The position numbers were made by a program, and so were the translations under genes. Positions 26,447 through 34,057 of a stretch of DNA of 34,466 bases are shown here, piece after piece. A model generated the notes under the pieces. It was not told the DNA's origin. It did no database searches and was given only the letters and a program-made list of their open reading frames with translations. Numbering within the stretch: position 1 is the first letter of the stretch; every line of letters starts with the position of its first letter. Source of the stretch: Oscillospiraceae bacterium (GTDB lineage Bacteria > Bacillota > Clostridia > Oscillospirales > Acutalibacteraceae); assembly GCA_029227055.1 (NCBI GenBank), contig JAQXZE010000017.1, forward strand, positions 1 through 34,466, given 5' to 3'.

Positions 26447-27334
26447 CTATTTTGCAAGTGGATGAAATTTTGTATAGTTTTGCGTGTATTTTGATTTTAC
26501 CGCCTTTGCATATATCTGAGTTGTTGATATATCGGAATGACCTAGCATATCTTTAATATCATTCAAATCTGCACCGTTTTCGAGCAAATGGGTTGCAAAA
26601 GAATGTCTTAAAGTATGGGGAGTAATCTCCTTTTTAATATTTGCTAAATCTGCATAATGCTTGATAAGCTTCCATAAGCCTTGTCTTGTAATAGGTTGTC
26701 CGTTCATATTAGTGAATAAATTATCGACACTAAATTCATCGGCTATAATTGGACGCACGTGTAAAATATAGTTTGTAAGCGTTTTAACCGCAGCAGGATA
26801 CATTGGAATAAGGCGACTATTTTTAGTACCTGATACAGTCAGAATTCCTACCTGTAAATTAATATCGGTAACCTTCAAGGCAATGAGCTCTGATACTTTA
26901 ATACCTGTAGCATAAAGCACTTCAAGTATAGCTTTATCCCTTATTTCTTTAAGAGAATTGCCTGAGGGTTGTGCTAAAAGTGAAATAATTTCTCTTTGGT
27001 CTAGTACAGATATCGCCTTTTGTTCTGTTTTAACGGGTTTTATACCGTCAAGAGGATTATGGCTGACGAGCTTGTTACCTAGCAAATATTTATAAAAAGC
27101 CCTTAGAGAAGCAATATTATGCGAAATTGTGGAATTAGATTTGCCGATTGTACGAAGATATTCTATGTATCCGTATATATAATCGTAATCGACTTTCAAT
27201 AAATCTTTAGTATAATTTTTAGAGGAATATAAATAGAAAGTGTTGATATCACGGATATAAGACTCGGTTGTATTGAGTGCTGAATGTTTATCGTTCACAA
27301 GATAGTTCTTAAATCCTAAGATATACTTTTCCAT
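26447..27334 (-). CDS. xerD: XerD-like tyrosine recombinase with Lys at the Arg-I position
   Basis: Site-specific recombinase of the XerC/D group, expected to resolve chromosome dimers at dif. Residues 1-95 are the SAM-like N-terminal DNA-binding domain; the catalytic domain follows. Of the catalytic set, K171, H240, R243, H266 and nucleophile Y275 are visible, but the first arginine (normally in GLRVSEL) is lysine, K146 in GIKVSEL. The frame runs 38 codons further upstream; ATG at 27334 has a GGAGGG site and gives 295 residues, the Xer length. It follows spoIIM by 17 bases, a neighbourhood also seen in Bacillus, which supports a chromosomal role over a phage integrase. Confidence 0.88.
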   Translation of the reverse strand: MEKYILGFKNYLVNDKHSALNTTESYIRDINTFYLYSSKNYTKDLLKVDYDYIYGYIEYLRTIGKSNSTISHNIASLRAFYKYLLGNKLVSHNPLDGIKPVKTEQKAISVLDQREIISLLAQPSGNSLKEIRDKAILEVLYATGIKVSELIALKVTDINLQVGILTVSGTKNSRLIPMYPAAVKTLTNYILHVRPIIADEFSVDNLFTNMNGQPITRQGLWKLIKHYADLANIKKEITPHTLRHSFATHLLENGADLNDIKDMLGHSDISTTQIYAKAVKSKYTQNYTKFHPLAK

Positions 27335-27351
27335 AAATATCCCTCCTCTGT

Positions 27352-27984
27352 CTAAAAATCGAAAAATTTTAAAAAAACTATAGAAGACAGTGCATCGACT
27401 ATCGCAGAAATTAAAACAAAAATTAAATTCAGCAAATACTTTGAGCAATAATTTTTAAACAGCGTATAAATTTTTGGCGAATTATAATTTTCTCTAAATG
27501 TAAGGCCTAAAAGCTCGTATGAGAAATTTAGTGATAACTTTGCGCAAAATAAAAACGCAATTGTAAAAATAAGTGCAGACGGAAGAAAAATAACAGCATT
27601 AAAGGCAATCCCTTTTAAAAGATATGTAGCATAAATGTAAGCTAAAAACCCGCCGTAAAGATATCCTTTAATAAGAGCAAGAACAGGTGTTAAGACTATG
27701 CCGACAAATGATGTTCCGCATACAAACATCAAAAAAACATAAACAAGAGAATAAAAAAGCGATTTGAGTAATATTTGCCAAAAAGGTTTATCAAGGCGCA
27801 CAGATAAAAAATTCTCAAATGTAAACTTTGAAAACATCAGAGTTGTATCGCTTTTAGATAGAAAAATTATCCCTAATGTGATTCCAAGTAGAAATACAGC
27901 GGATAAAAAAATCAGTGTCTTATTTTTTCTTGCTGAATTTAAAAATGTGAGCTTATTTAAATTTAAAACTGTACCTTTTCTCAT
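27352..27984 (-). CDS. spoIIM: Stage II sporulation protein M (SpoIIM/DUF95) homologue
   Basis: Membrane protein of the SpoIIM family. In Bacillus it works with SpoIID and SpoIIP to degrade septal peptidoglycan so that the mother cell can engulf the forespore. The 210 residues carry about five hydrophobic segments, at roughly 28-45, 75-105, 108-130, 135-155 and 185-203, and the family-like GTSFVGIVLTPVLALIKGYLYGG. The frame contains several upstream ATGs; AAGGAG is nine bases before the ATG at 27984, which I chose. A possible sigma-E promoter is at 28010-28038. It is directly upstream of the xerD-like gene. Assignment rests on topology, motif and neighbourhood, so some doubt remains. Confidence 0.78.
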   Translation of the reverse strand: MRKGTVLNLNKLTFLNSARKNKTLIFLSAVFLLGITLGIIFLSKSDTTLMFSKFTFENFLSVRLDKPFWQILLKSLFYSLVYVFLMFVCGTSFVGIVLTPVLALIKGYLYGGFLAYIYATYLLKGIAFNAVIFLPSALIFTIAFLFCAKLSLNFSYELLGLTFRENYNSPKIYTLFKNYCSKYLLNLIFVLISAIVDALSSIVFLKFFDF

Positions 27985-28009
27985 AAACATCTTCTCCTTT
28001 TGCAATATA

Positions 28010-28038
28010 ATAATATGTGCCAAAAGGACAAGATATGA
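28010..28038 (-). promoter_or_regulatory. Possible sigma-E promoter of spoIIM
   Basis: On the minus strand TCATATC (28032-28038), 14 bases, then CATATTAT (28010-28017). This resembles the Bacillus sigma-E pattern (KMATATT, 14-bp spacer, CATACANT) with one mismatch in the -35 and two in the -10. spoIIM is sigma-E controlled in Bacillus. Confidence 0.5.
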
Positions 28039-28066
28039 ATAAAAGAAATTTATTAAAGAAATATAA

Positions 28067-28252
28067 TTATTATGTAAACCGTAATTTTAATAATAATATT
28101 AGCATAAATATCCAATTAAAATCAAAAATTGCGGTGTATTATTATTTATACACCATTTTTGTTATTATGTCAACCAAAAAATATTATTTTGAATTATTAT
28201 GTAAACTTATTATGTAAACCTCAATATATATGATATTTTTATTATGTAAACC
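28067..28252. repeat. Five copies of TTATTATGTAAACC in the gap upstream of spoIIM
   Basis: Copies begin at 28067, 28162 (one mismatch, GTCAACC), 28194 (last base overlaps the next), 28207 and 28239. Start-to-start distances are 95, 32, 13 and 32 bases. All have the same orientation. They fill a roughly 270-base AT-rich gap that otherwise has no gene. The copies are too short and the spacing too irregular for a CRISPR array; they could be binding sites for a regulator. Confidence 0.7.
28133..28154. other. Small hairpin with flanking A/T runs
   Basis: GGTGTAT (28133-28139) and ATACACC (28148-28154) with an 8-base loop, flanked by AAAAAT and ATTTTT. It may be a second, weaker bidirectional terminator inside the repeat-bearing gap. 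Confidence 0.45.
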
Positions 28253-28273
28253 ACTCTATATATTGCATAAAAA

Positions 28274-28300
28274 AATAAACCCTTATAAAAAGGGCTTATT
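28274..28300 (-). terminator. Intrinsic terminator of the DUF2156-GNAT gene
   Basis: An 11-bp stem (28290-28300 with 28274-28284, one G-U pair) with a 5-base loop, followed on the minus strand by a run of T. It begins within the stop codon of the gene. Confidence 0.88.
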
Positions 28301-29684
28301 CCATCGTATCTGCAAAAGCGATTTCTTCCAAATCAATTTTTTCTTTATAATAGTACATAATATTGTATTTTTCATTTGTTACTTCGGAAACATCTTTTGA
28401 AAGGTTATAAAATTCATCATTTAAAATGACCCTTTTATCCCCTGCTCTGCTTTTTATTGCGAGGGTGCTGTCAAACCCGAGCTTATTATAAAAAGCCGTA
28501 AGACTTTCATTGACCGGTTTTAAAAATAAAACATCGTTTGGCAACTCAGATTTAATACTGTTTATGAGCTCGTTCATATAGCCTTTACCCCTATAGTCAG
28601 GGTGTGTTGCAACTGCAAAAACATACTTAGCGAAATAAAGTTTATCGTAAACAGATATTTCGCAAGGTAGCAAAAATAGGATTGAAACCACAGTACCGTC
28701 TTTTATTAGATATTTACAGTACTCAAAGCATGTATCAAATAGTTCTTTTGAAAAGTCATCTTCTTCGAATGTGTATTTGTAAATATCGTAGCATTGAGAT
28801 TTAATATTCTTATCCGTTTTGGGTATACAGAGATACTTTTTGATAAGCTCATACGGCTTGTATGATAATTTGGCGCGTCTAAGCCCCTCAATACCCATAT
28901 CGTCCTCTCGGTTAATATAGGTATATCCTTCGGCTTCATATTTTGCAAATTCTCTGTTTATAACTGAATAAGCACCTGAATATTCAGGTAACGCCTTTTC
29001 AAAATAAACATTAAAGGTTTTTGAGTTTATGGGTGAGCCCAACGAAAAAGCAACCGCCTTCTCCCCTACAAAAATCGCTCCGCCCTTAACATTTAATCTT
29101 TCAAGATTATCAAGCACTGTAAAAATACCCGTTTTCTCGGCATCTGTATATATATTGATTTTTTCGCTGTTTTTTTGATACCATTCCTCTAAACATTCAA
29201 TAATTTTTGCCTTATTATCATTGCTTATACTTTCATACCGCCAATCATAAGCCTTGCTGAAAGCTGCAATATGATTGCGCTTTGAATGGTATTTTTTACC
29301 CGAAAGATTAACTAAATCATCTCTTAAATACAAATAATCAAAGCCATCACGGTCTTCAATAAACTCATATTTATCAGCATACAGCTCTTTGAATTTTTTG
29401 AAATTTGCGCCGTCAGGAGACCATATTTTCGGCATTTTTCCGCCACTCTGCTCTACTATATGTGAAAACCCTTTCTCAAAATCTCTACCAAAGGGAAGAC
29501 GAAATGTTTTATCTCCACCTTCAAAGGAACGAATAATAAGACAGTCCTCATAAATCTCATAGTAGGTTTCATACGGCTTCTGCCATACTAACAGGTTAAT
29601 GAACGTATCCTCACAGGAATTCTCGTTATCGTTATTTAAAAATTCAGAAATCCTTTTATAGTCCTCAATTATAAATTGCTGCAC
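28296..29684 (-). CDS. DUF2156 (aminoacyl-transferase-like) domain fused to a GNAT acetyltransferase
   Basis: Residues 1 to about 300 resemble DUF2156, the C-terminal domain type of phosphatidylglycerol lysyltransferases, itself two GNAT-like lobes. Recognisable pieces are NLLVWQKPYET, LYLRDDLVNLSGKKYHSKRNH and YINREDDMGIEGLRRAK. Residues about 305-430 are an additional GNAT domain: VATHPDYRGKGYMNELI contains the acetyl-CoA loop RGKG (365-368), and FYNKLGF is motif B. No membrane segment is present, so it is not a full MprF lipid flippase. The start is GTG at 29684 with GAAGG upstream. It is monocistronic with its own terminator. The substrate is unknown; aminoacylation or acetylation of a small molecule or lipid headgroup are possibilities only. 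Confidence 0.75.
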   Translation of the reverse strand: MQQFIIEDYKRISEFLNNDNENSCEDTFINLLVWQKPYETYYEIYEDCLIIRSFEGGDKTFRLPFGRDFEKGFSHIVEQSGGKMPKIWSPDGANFKKFKELYADKYEFIEDRDGFDYLYLRDDLVNLSGKKYHSKRNHIAAFSKAYDWRYESISNDNKAKIIECLEEWYQKNSEKINIYTDAEKTGIFTVLDNLERLNVKGGAIFVGEKAVAFSLGSPINSKTFNVYFEKALPEYSGAYSVINREFAKYEAEGYTYINREDDMGIEGLRRAKLSYKPYELIKKYLCIPKTDKNIKSQCYDIYKYTFEEDDFSKELFDTCFEYCKYLIKDGTVVSILFLLPCEISVYDKLYFAKYVFAVATHPDYRGKGYMNELINSIKSELPNDVLFLKPVNESLTAFYNKLGFDSTLAIKSRAGDKRVILNDEFYNLSKDVSEVTNEKYNIMYYYKEKIDLEEIAFADTME

Positions 29685-29818
29685 AGCTTTTATACCTTCA
29701 TTTACAAACAGATTTTATAATGCAATCTCAAAGATTATTATTTTCCTTAAAGGTTACATTATTATTTACAAAAACGATTATAACATAATTCTACAATATT
29801 TTCCATAATTAAAAAAAT

Positions 29819-29846
29819 AAAAATGCACGGAAAACCGTGCATTTTT
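29819..29846 (-). terminator. Intrinsic terminator of sipL
   Basis: A perfect 12-bp stem (29835-29846 with 29819-29830, containing ATGCACGG) with a 4-base loop. On the minus strand it is followed by ATTTTTTT. It overlaps no gene and starts at the sipL stop. The 130 bases between it and the DUF2156-GNAT start hold nothing else I recognise. Confidence 0.92.
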
Positions 29847-29847
29847 T

Positions 29848-31383
29848 CTAGGAAACAGGTATTACGAGCATTTTGTCGCTCTTTAAAGTATCATCTGTAA
29901 GATTATTTATTTGTTTAATTTCATTTACTGATGCATAATATCTCATTGCAATATCCCATACACTCTCTCCGCTATTTGCGAAATAAACTGTAAGTGCGCC
30001 GAATTTATCTCTGCTTAAAATAGCCGAAGTATCAATGTCAATATCCGTTATGGCAGTTACATTAATACCGCAATATACCGCCGTATTTATTGCAAGTTCA
30101 ATTCTGACTTCAATAGTAGAGTTTCCCGTTAAGGTGTAATTACAAGAGACGATTTCAGCATTAGGTTCACAATAAACATCTTTAATTGCACTTTCAGAAA
30201 ATGGATATTTATATTCAAAATCAATATTCTTTTCAGAAAAAATTGGGATTGAATTCTCGTCGCAACCAAGTACACCAACCGTTACAATACCAAAAATGCA
30301 AAGATTTTCATTTTCAAATTTATAGTTAACGTTTTGTATATCAGTCCATAGGTCAGTGATAACAGAAAATGTATTTCCTGTAAATTCAAGATTTTTCTTA
30401 CAGGTAAAATTCTCTCTTATATTTTTGCAAAGCTTGTTGATTTTAATATTGTTTTTTGATATTTTTGCTTCATGCTGCTTAGAGAAAGCATCTATCGCAA
30501 TTTCTACATCATTATTACAATGAGCTTCGCATCTGATAAGCAGTTTTGCATTTAAGATTAAACATTTGATTTCGCCGCTACCTGAAGCTTTAGGTTTAAT
30601 CTCCAAATACGCAACCTCAATACTTGTATCACATTCGCACTCACTATTCAGATTAGGCATATCTAAAATCTGACTAAAAGGCACAGAGGTTTTGTGCTTT
30701 TGAAAATTACTGTCATTTGATGTGTAAAAGGCAGATACACAAAGCTCTCCTTTTATAACCATTTTTTTATCGAGCATTTTACATTCCTTTGTAATTGCCG
30801 TTGCGTCATAACGCATCAGATTACAAATTGGTGGCATACCGCTGCCTATCTCGATTTCTTCCTCTAATATCAGATATTTTTCGGAATATTCCATAGGAGT
30901 TGTCGAGGGTACAGATATTCGGTTAATTTCAATATCGCAGTCATCAAAATCGGTAAGTATATCAGATACCTTCTTTTTTACAACCTTCATTATAACAAGA
31001 GTAGCCCCGTGTATATCTATTTTTCTACCTGATACAGCTCGACAATTTATGTATTCGCACTTTGAATTACATTTTACAATAATATTTTCAGTATCTGCAC
31101 CGATATCAAAAGTCTTGTTAAAGGGATATTGATACTCATAACAAAATATTTTATTACTTTCATCTGTAAAAATCACAGTTACAGTAACTGCTCCGTCTAC
31201 AAAGGCTTGTGAGCCATTTAGACCTTTAGAAGAAACTCTTGATACCGCCTTACATTTTAATATGCGGTTTATATCGGGCAAATAATCGGGTAATGTAAAT
31301 TCAATATCAATAGGTATTTCCGCCGACTCATTAAATACAATTTCATTTGTGCAAATGTTAGCCATTAACTTTTTCTTTTCCAT
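29848..31383 (-). CDS. sipL: SipL-type spore morphogenesis protein (DUF3794/SPOCS repeats plus LysM)
   Basis: Clostridial spore-coat morphogenesis protein; in Clostridioides difficile SipL binds SpoIVA to localise the coat around the forespore. The protein has repeated SPOCS (DUF3794) segments, the clearest at about residues 10-100 (IEFTLPDYLPDINRIL) with further copies near 170-270 and 340-430, and a C-terminal LysM domain (about 465-511: VYFANSGESVWDIAMRYY...MLVIPVS). Total length is close to that of SipL. An earlier TTG in frame at 31404 is possible, but ATG at 31383 has GGAG just upstream. A possible sigma-E promoter stands at 31415-31443, divergent from the ABC exporter. It strongly indicates an endospore former. 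Confidence 0.88.
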   Translation of the reverse strand: MEKKKLMANICTNEIVFNESAEIPIDIEFTLPDYLPDINRILKCKAVSRVSSKGLNGSQAFVDGAVTVTVIFTDESNKIFCYEYQYPFNKTFDIGADTENIIVKCNSKCEYINCRAVSGRKIDIHGATLVIMKVVKKKVSDILTDFDDCDIEINRISVPSTTPMEYSEKYLILEEEIEIGSGMPPICNLMRYDATAITKECKMLDKKMVIKGELCVSAFYTSNDSNFQKHKTSVPFSQILDMPNLNSECECDTSIEVAYLEIKPKASGSGEIKCLILNAKLLIRCEAHCNNDVEIAIDAFSKQHEAKISKNNIKINKLCKNIRENFTCKKNLEFTGNTFSVITDLWTDIQNVNYKFENENLCIFGIVTVGVLGCDENSIPIFSEKNIDFEYKYPFSESAIKDVYCEPNAEIVSCNYTLTGNSTIEVRIELAINTAVYCGINVTAITDIDIDTSAILSRDKFGALTVYFANSGESVWDIAMRYYASVNEIKQINNLTDDTLKSDKMLVIPVS

Positions 31384-31414
31384 ATATCTCCACGCTCCGT
31401 ACAATTTTTACTAT

Positions 31415-31443
31415 ATAATATTCAAAGAAAATTTAAAATATGA
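31415..31443 (-). promoter_or_regulatory. Possible sigma-E promoter of sipL
   Basis: On the minus strand TCATATT (31437-31443, a full match to the sigma-E -35 pattern), 14 bases, then AATATTAT (31415-31422). The geometry and -10 sequence nearly equal those before spoIIM. The -35 abuts the -35 of the divergent exporter promoter. Confidence 0.5.
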
Positions 31444-31472
31444 TTGACAATAAAAAACTCATTTGTTATAAT
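31444..31472 (+). promoter_or_regulatory. Consensus sigma-A promoter of the ABC exporter
   Basis: Perfect TTGACA (31444-31449), 17-bp spacer, perfect TATAAT (31467-31472), 35 bases before the start used here. Confidence 0.92.
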
Positions 31473-31507
31473 GCAAGAAAATTCTAGTAATTGGAGTGAT
31501 TTATACA

Positions 31508-33331
31508 TTGACTTCAAAAAAAGAAAATCAAAAACAAAGAATTTTTAGCACTAGAGATATTATTAATAATGAAGAAAAATTCATTGAGTGCTTTAGAAAA
31601 AACAAAGGAAATAATCTAAAAATATTTTTCGGTTTATATAAGGGAAGTTATTTAAAACTTTTGTTATCCTCCTTTTTCTTTGTTGTAAAAAACTTGCCTG
31701 TATGGATTGTTCCGATACTAACGGCAAATATTATTACCATTGTTGAACAGCGTCCTGACAACGCCATAAAACTGATTATTATAAACGCTATTGTTGCGGT
31801 TGTTTTAATTACCCAAAATGTTCCTACTCACTATTGGCATGCAATGCTTTTACTGAAATCCAACAGAAAGGTTTCAGCTACCCTCAGAGGCGCTATGATA
31901 AAGCGCCTGCAGCAGCTATCAATTTCTTTTCATAAAGAAACACCCTCAGGTAAGCTTCAATCAAAAATTATGCGTGATGTTGAAAATTTTGAATCATTTT
32001 CCTTTCAGATTTTCACAACTGTTTTAAATGTTGCAACCTCTATGGTGGTAACCCTTGCGGTCGTTTTTGTTAAAAACATTTATGTGTTTCTTATGTTTTT
32101 AATTTGTGCGCCCGCCGCTGTTTTTGTAAGCCAATTCTTCCTCAAAAAAATCCGCAAAGGCACTTCTGAATTTCGTCACTCAATGGAAAACACCTCTGCC
32201 GATGTTATTAATATGATAGAGCTCATTCCTGTGACAAGGGCACACGGTCTTGAGAAAAAGGAAATTAAAAAGCTCACCAACTCTGTTGTTGATGCAGCTC
32301 ACAAAGGATATGTACTCGATAAGATTATCCACTTTTTTGGCAGCGTAAACTATGTTGTGCTCACAGTTTTTCAGTTGATATGCTTGATTTTCACAGCTTA
32401 CCTTGCATATATCGGCTCAATTAAAAATATAGGTGACATAGCTCTATATCAAAGTTATTTTGGCACACTTTTAATTTATGTAAACAATGTTATTTCTCTT
32501 ATGCCGATAATTACCAATGGCACTGAGGCCTTAAATTCAATATCTGAAATCCTTAATTCTGACGACCTTGAAGCAACCGATGAAAAGCCAAAGGTAAAAC
32601 AGCTTGAAGGTGAATACGAATTTAAAAATGTTTCCTTCAAATACGACGAAAACTCCCCTGCATTAAGCAATTTCTCACTTAAAGTAAAAAAAGGAGAAAC
32701 AATTGCCTTCGTAGGTGAATCTGGTGCCGGAAAAAGCAGTATAATAAATCTTATTACAGGCTTTTATAAAGCTAATGAAGGTCAACTGTTCGTTGACGGT
32801 AAAGATATAAATGAAATAGACCTTCGCAGTTACAGGCACTTTATATCAGTAGTACCGCAAAAAACAATTTTGTTTTCGGGCACTGTAAGAGAAAATATTA
32901 CATACGGAAGTCCTGATATTTCTGAGGAAGATTTAAACTTTGTTATTAAGGCATCTCAGCTTGAATCGGTTATTGAACGTCTGCCCTATGGTTTAGACAC
33001 AAATGTTGGCGAACACGGAGACAAGCTATCAGGCGGCCAAAAACAGCGCATTTCAATCGCACGCGCTATTATCAGAAATCCGAGAGTAATTATATTTGAC
33101 GAAGCAACAAGCGCGCTTGACAGCCTTTCTGAGCGTGAAATTCAAAAAGCAATCGAATACCTTACTGCTGATAGAACAACCTTCATTGTTGCACACAGAC
33201 TTTCAACAATTAAGAACGCTGACAGAATTGCCGTTATAGATAAAGGAGAACTTCTTGAAATCGGTTCATACGATGAACTTATGGCTAAAAAAGGTGCCTT
33301 CTATAAATTGCAATCACTACAATTACCCTAA
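31508..33331 (+). CDS. ABC exporter, fused transmembrane and ATPase domains
   Basis: Half-transporter of the MsbA/LmrA-like exporter type; two copies make one pump. Six hydrophobic segments lie in about residues 45-330 (the first near LKLLLSSFFFVVKNLPVW). The ATPase domain follows: Walker A GESGAGKSS at about 403-411, signature LSGGQKQRISIARAI at about 507, Walker B VIIFDEATSALD, and switch histidine IVAHRLSTI. The nominal GTG at 31496 overlaps the GGAG site, so I prefer TTG at 31508, which leaves an 11-base spacer and 607 residues. It is a single gene with a perfect promoter and its own terminator. Homodimer is likely as no partner is adjacent. Substrate unknown; drugs, lipids or peptides are all possible. 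Confidence 0.92.
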   Translation: MTSKKENQKQRIFSTRDIINNEEKFIECFRKNKGNNLKIFFGLYKGSYLKLLLSSFFFVVKNLPVWIVPILTANIITIVEQRPDNAIKLIIINAIVAVVLITQNVPTHYWHAMLLLKSNRKVSATLRGAMIKRLQQLSISFHKETPSGKLQSKIMRDVENFESFSFQIFTTVLNVATSMVVTLAVVFVKNIYVFLMFLICAPAAVFVSQFFLKKIRKGTSEFRHSMENTSADVINMIELIPVTRAHGLEKKEIKKLTNSVVDAAHKGYVLDKIIHFFGSVNYVVLTVFQLICLIFTAYLAYIGSIKNIGDIALYQSYFGTLLIYVNNVISLMPIITNGTEALNSISEILNSDDLEATDEKPKVKQLEGEYEFKNVSFKYDENSPALSNFSLKVKKGETIAFVGESGAGKSSIINLITGFYKANEGQLFVDGKDINEIDLRSYRHFISVVPQKTILFSGTVRENITYGSPDISEEDLNFVIKASQLESVIERLPYGLDTNVGEHGDKLSGGQKQRISIARAIIRNPRVIIFDEATSALDSLSEREIQKAIEYLTADRTTFIVAHRLSTIKNADRIAVIDKGELLEIGSYDELMAKKGAFYKLQSLQLP

Positions 33332-33386
33332 GATTAAAAAGCAATTCATATTCAGTGTACAGTTAAGGACAGTACAACAAGATACG

Positions 33387-33426
33387 AAAATGCCCATAGT
33401 TTTTAAAACTGTGGGTGTTTTTTAAT
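33387..33426 (+). terminator. Intrinsic terminator of the ABC exporter
   Basis: A long stem from AAAATGCCCATAGTTTT pairing (with several G-U pairs) to the segment ending at 33420, followed by T6. It marks the end of the ordinary chromosomal gene series before the accessory-looking right end. Confidence 0.88.
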
Positions 33427-33455
33427 ATTCTTACTCGTTTTTTGAAAAAAAGTTC

Positions 33456-33484
33456 TTGAAATAATTAATATCATGTGATATCAT
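33456..33484 (+). promoter_or_regulatory. Promoter with overlapping dyad before the alpha-CTD-like gene
   Basis: TTGAAA (33456-33461), 17 bp, TATCAT (33479-33484) preceded by TGA. A dyad ATATCA-TG-TGATAT (33468-33481) overlaps the spacer and -10, where a repressor could bind. Confidence 0.6.
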
Positions 33485-33518
33485 AATAACTTAAATATTT
33501 TAAAGGAGGCGTTAGTCG

Positions 33519-33845
33519 TTGGAAACAGAAATCTTCGATATGGATCTTTCCGTCAGAGCGTACAATTGCTTAAAAAGGGCTGGTATTACCACCTATTCTG
33601 CTTTATTTAGCAGGATTGATGAAGGTATTCCCTCGTTGTTTGAAATCCGTTTTATCAACACTAGATGCGTAGGCGAAGTGCTAAAATTGGCACAGAAAAA
33701 TGGATATCCTGCAAATGAAAAAGTTGAAGATTATATCGCTGACTTGCGTAAAGACCCTGAGGCAACAGCCGAGAGCATAGCATACTGGGAGGCGTTAAGC
33801 GATTCACTACGATTAATAAATTTTGACACACCTAAAGCAAACTAA
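33519..33845 (+). CDS. Free-standing RNA polymerase alpha-CTD-like protein
   Basis: A 108-residue protein whose first 62 residues resemble the C-terminal domain of RNA polymerase alpha. DLSVRAYNCLKRAGITTYSAL keeps the residues equivalent to E. coli R265, N268 and C269 (here R13, N16, C17) that touch UP-element DNA. The second helix-hairpin-helix is changed: the IRNLGRKS-type loop reads IRFINTRC. Residues 65-108 are acidic and unrecognised. There is no alpha N-terminal domain, so it cannot join the polymerase core in the usual way. The start is TTG at 33519, with AAAGGAGG ten bases upstream; ATG at 33540 is the alternative. It may act as a small DNA-binding regulator of an integrative element. 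Confidence 0.72.
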   Translation: METEIFDMDLSVRAYNCLKRAGITTYSALFSRIDEGIPSLFEIRFINTRCVGEVLKLAQKNGYPANEKVEDYIADLRKDPEATAESIAYWEALSDSLRLINFDTPKAN

Positions 33846-34057
33846 GATTACACTATAAAAAAACCTCACTCGAATGCTTATGGTTCCTAAGGACAGTTAT
33901 GTTTTATAGGAACGCTGGGCGTTGCGAAGGGCAAGAGAAAAGAGAGAAGTTTTACGCTTCTCTCTTTTCTCTTGCCCTTTTCTATTTATTGCGGTACATT
34001 CGACTCTTTTACTGCCATTGAGTACAATTACGATAGAAACTCAAAGGAGGTAACAAA
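33846..34057 (+). terminator. 23-bp perfect hairpin terminator in a palindrome-rich gap
   Basis: The gap of about 210 bases between two small genes holds a perfect 23-bp inverted repeat (33927-33949 with 33957-33979, 7-base loop) rich in AAGAGA/TCTCTT, followed by TTTCTATTT. This should be a very strong terminator. Around it are two further inverted pairs: GTTCCTA/TAGGAAC (33883-33889, 33907-33913) and TCGAATG/CATTCGA (33870-33876, 33997-34003). No gene is seen in this gap. Confidence 0.8.

Noticed and set aside
26447-27334. Xer-like recombinase as the integrase of a mobile element
   Set aside because: It follows spoIIM, as in the chromosomal locus of Bacillus, and no element genes or att repeats are adjacent.
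28035-28217. A 60-codon plus-strand frame starting MNKRNLLKKYN in the gap before spoIIM
   Set aside because: It has a plausible GGA site but consists of AT-rich low-complexity sequence and its codons are partly made of the TTATTATGTAAACC repeats; no family resemblance.
28067-28252. CRISPR-like repeats
   Set aside because: Units are only 14 bases, two of them abut, spacers are 18 bases or about 80, and no cas genes are near.
33870-34003. Transposon terminal repeats around the 23-bp hairpin
   Set aside because: There is no transposase frame between the arms, the arms are only a few bases apart, and a T-run follows as in terminators.
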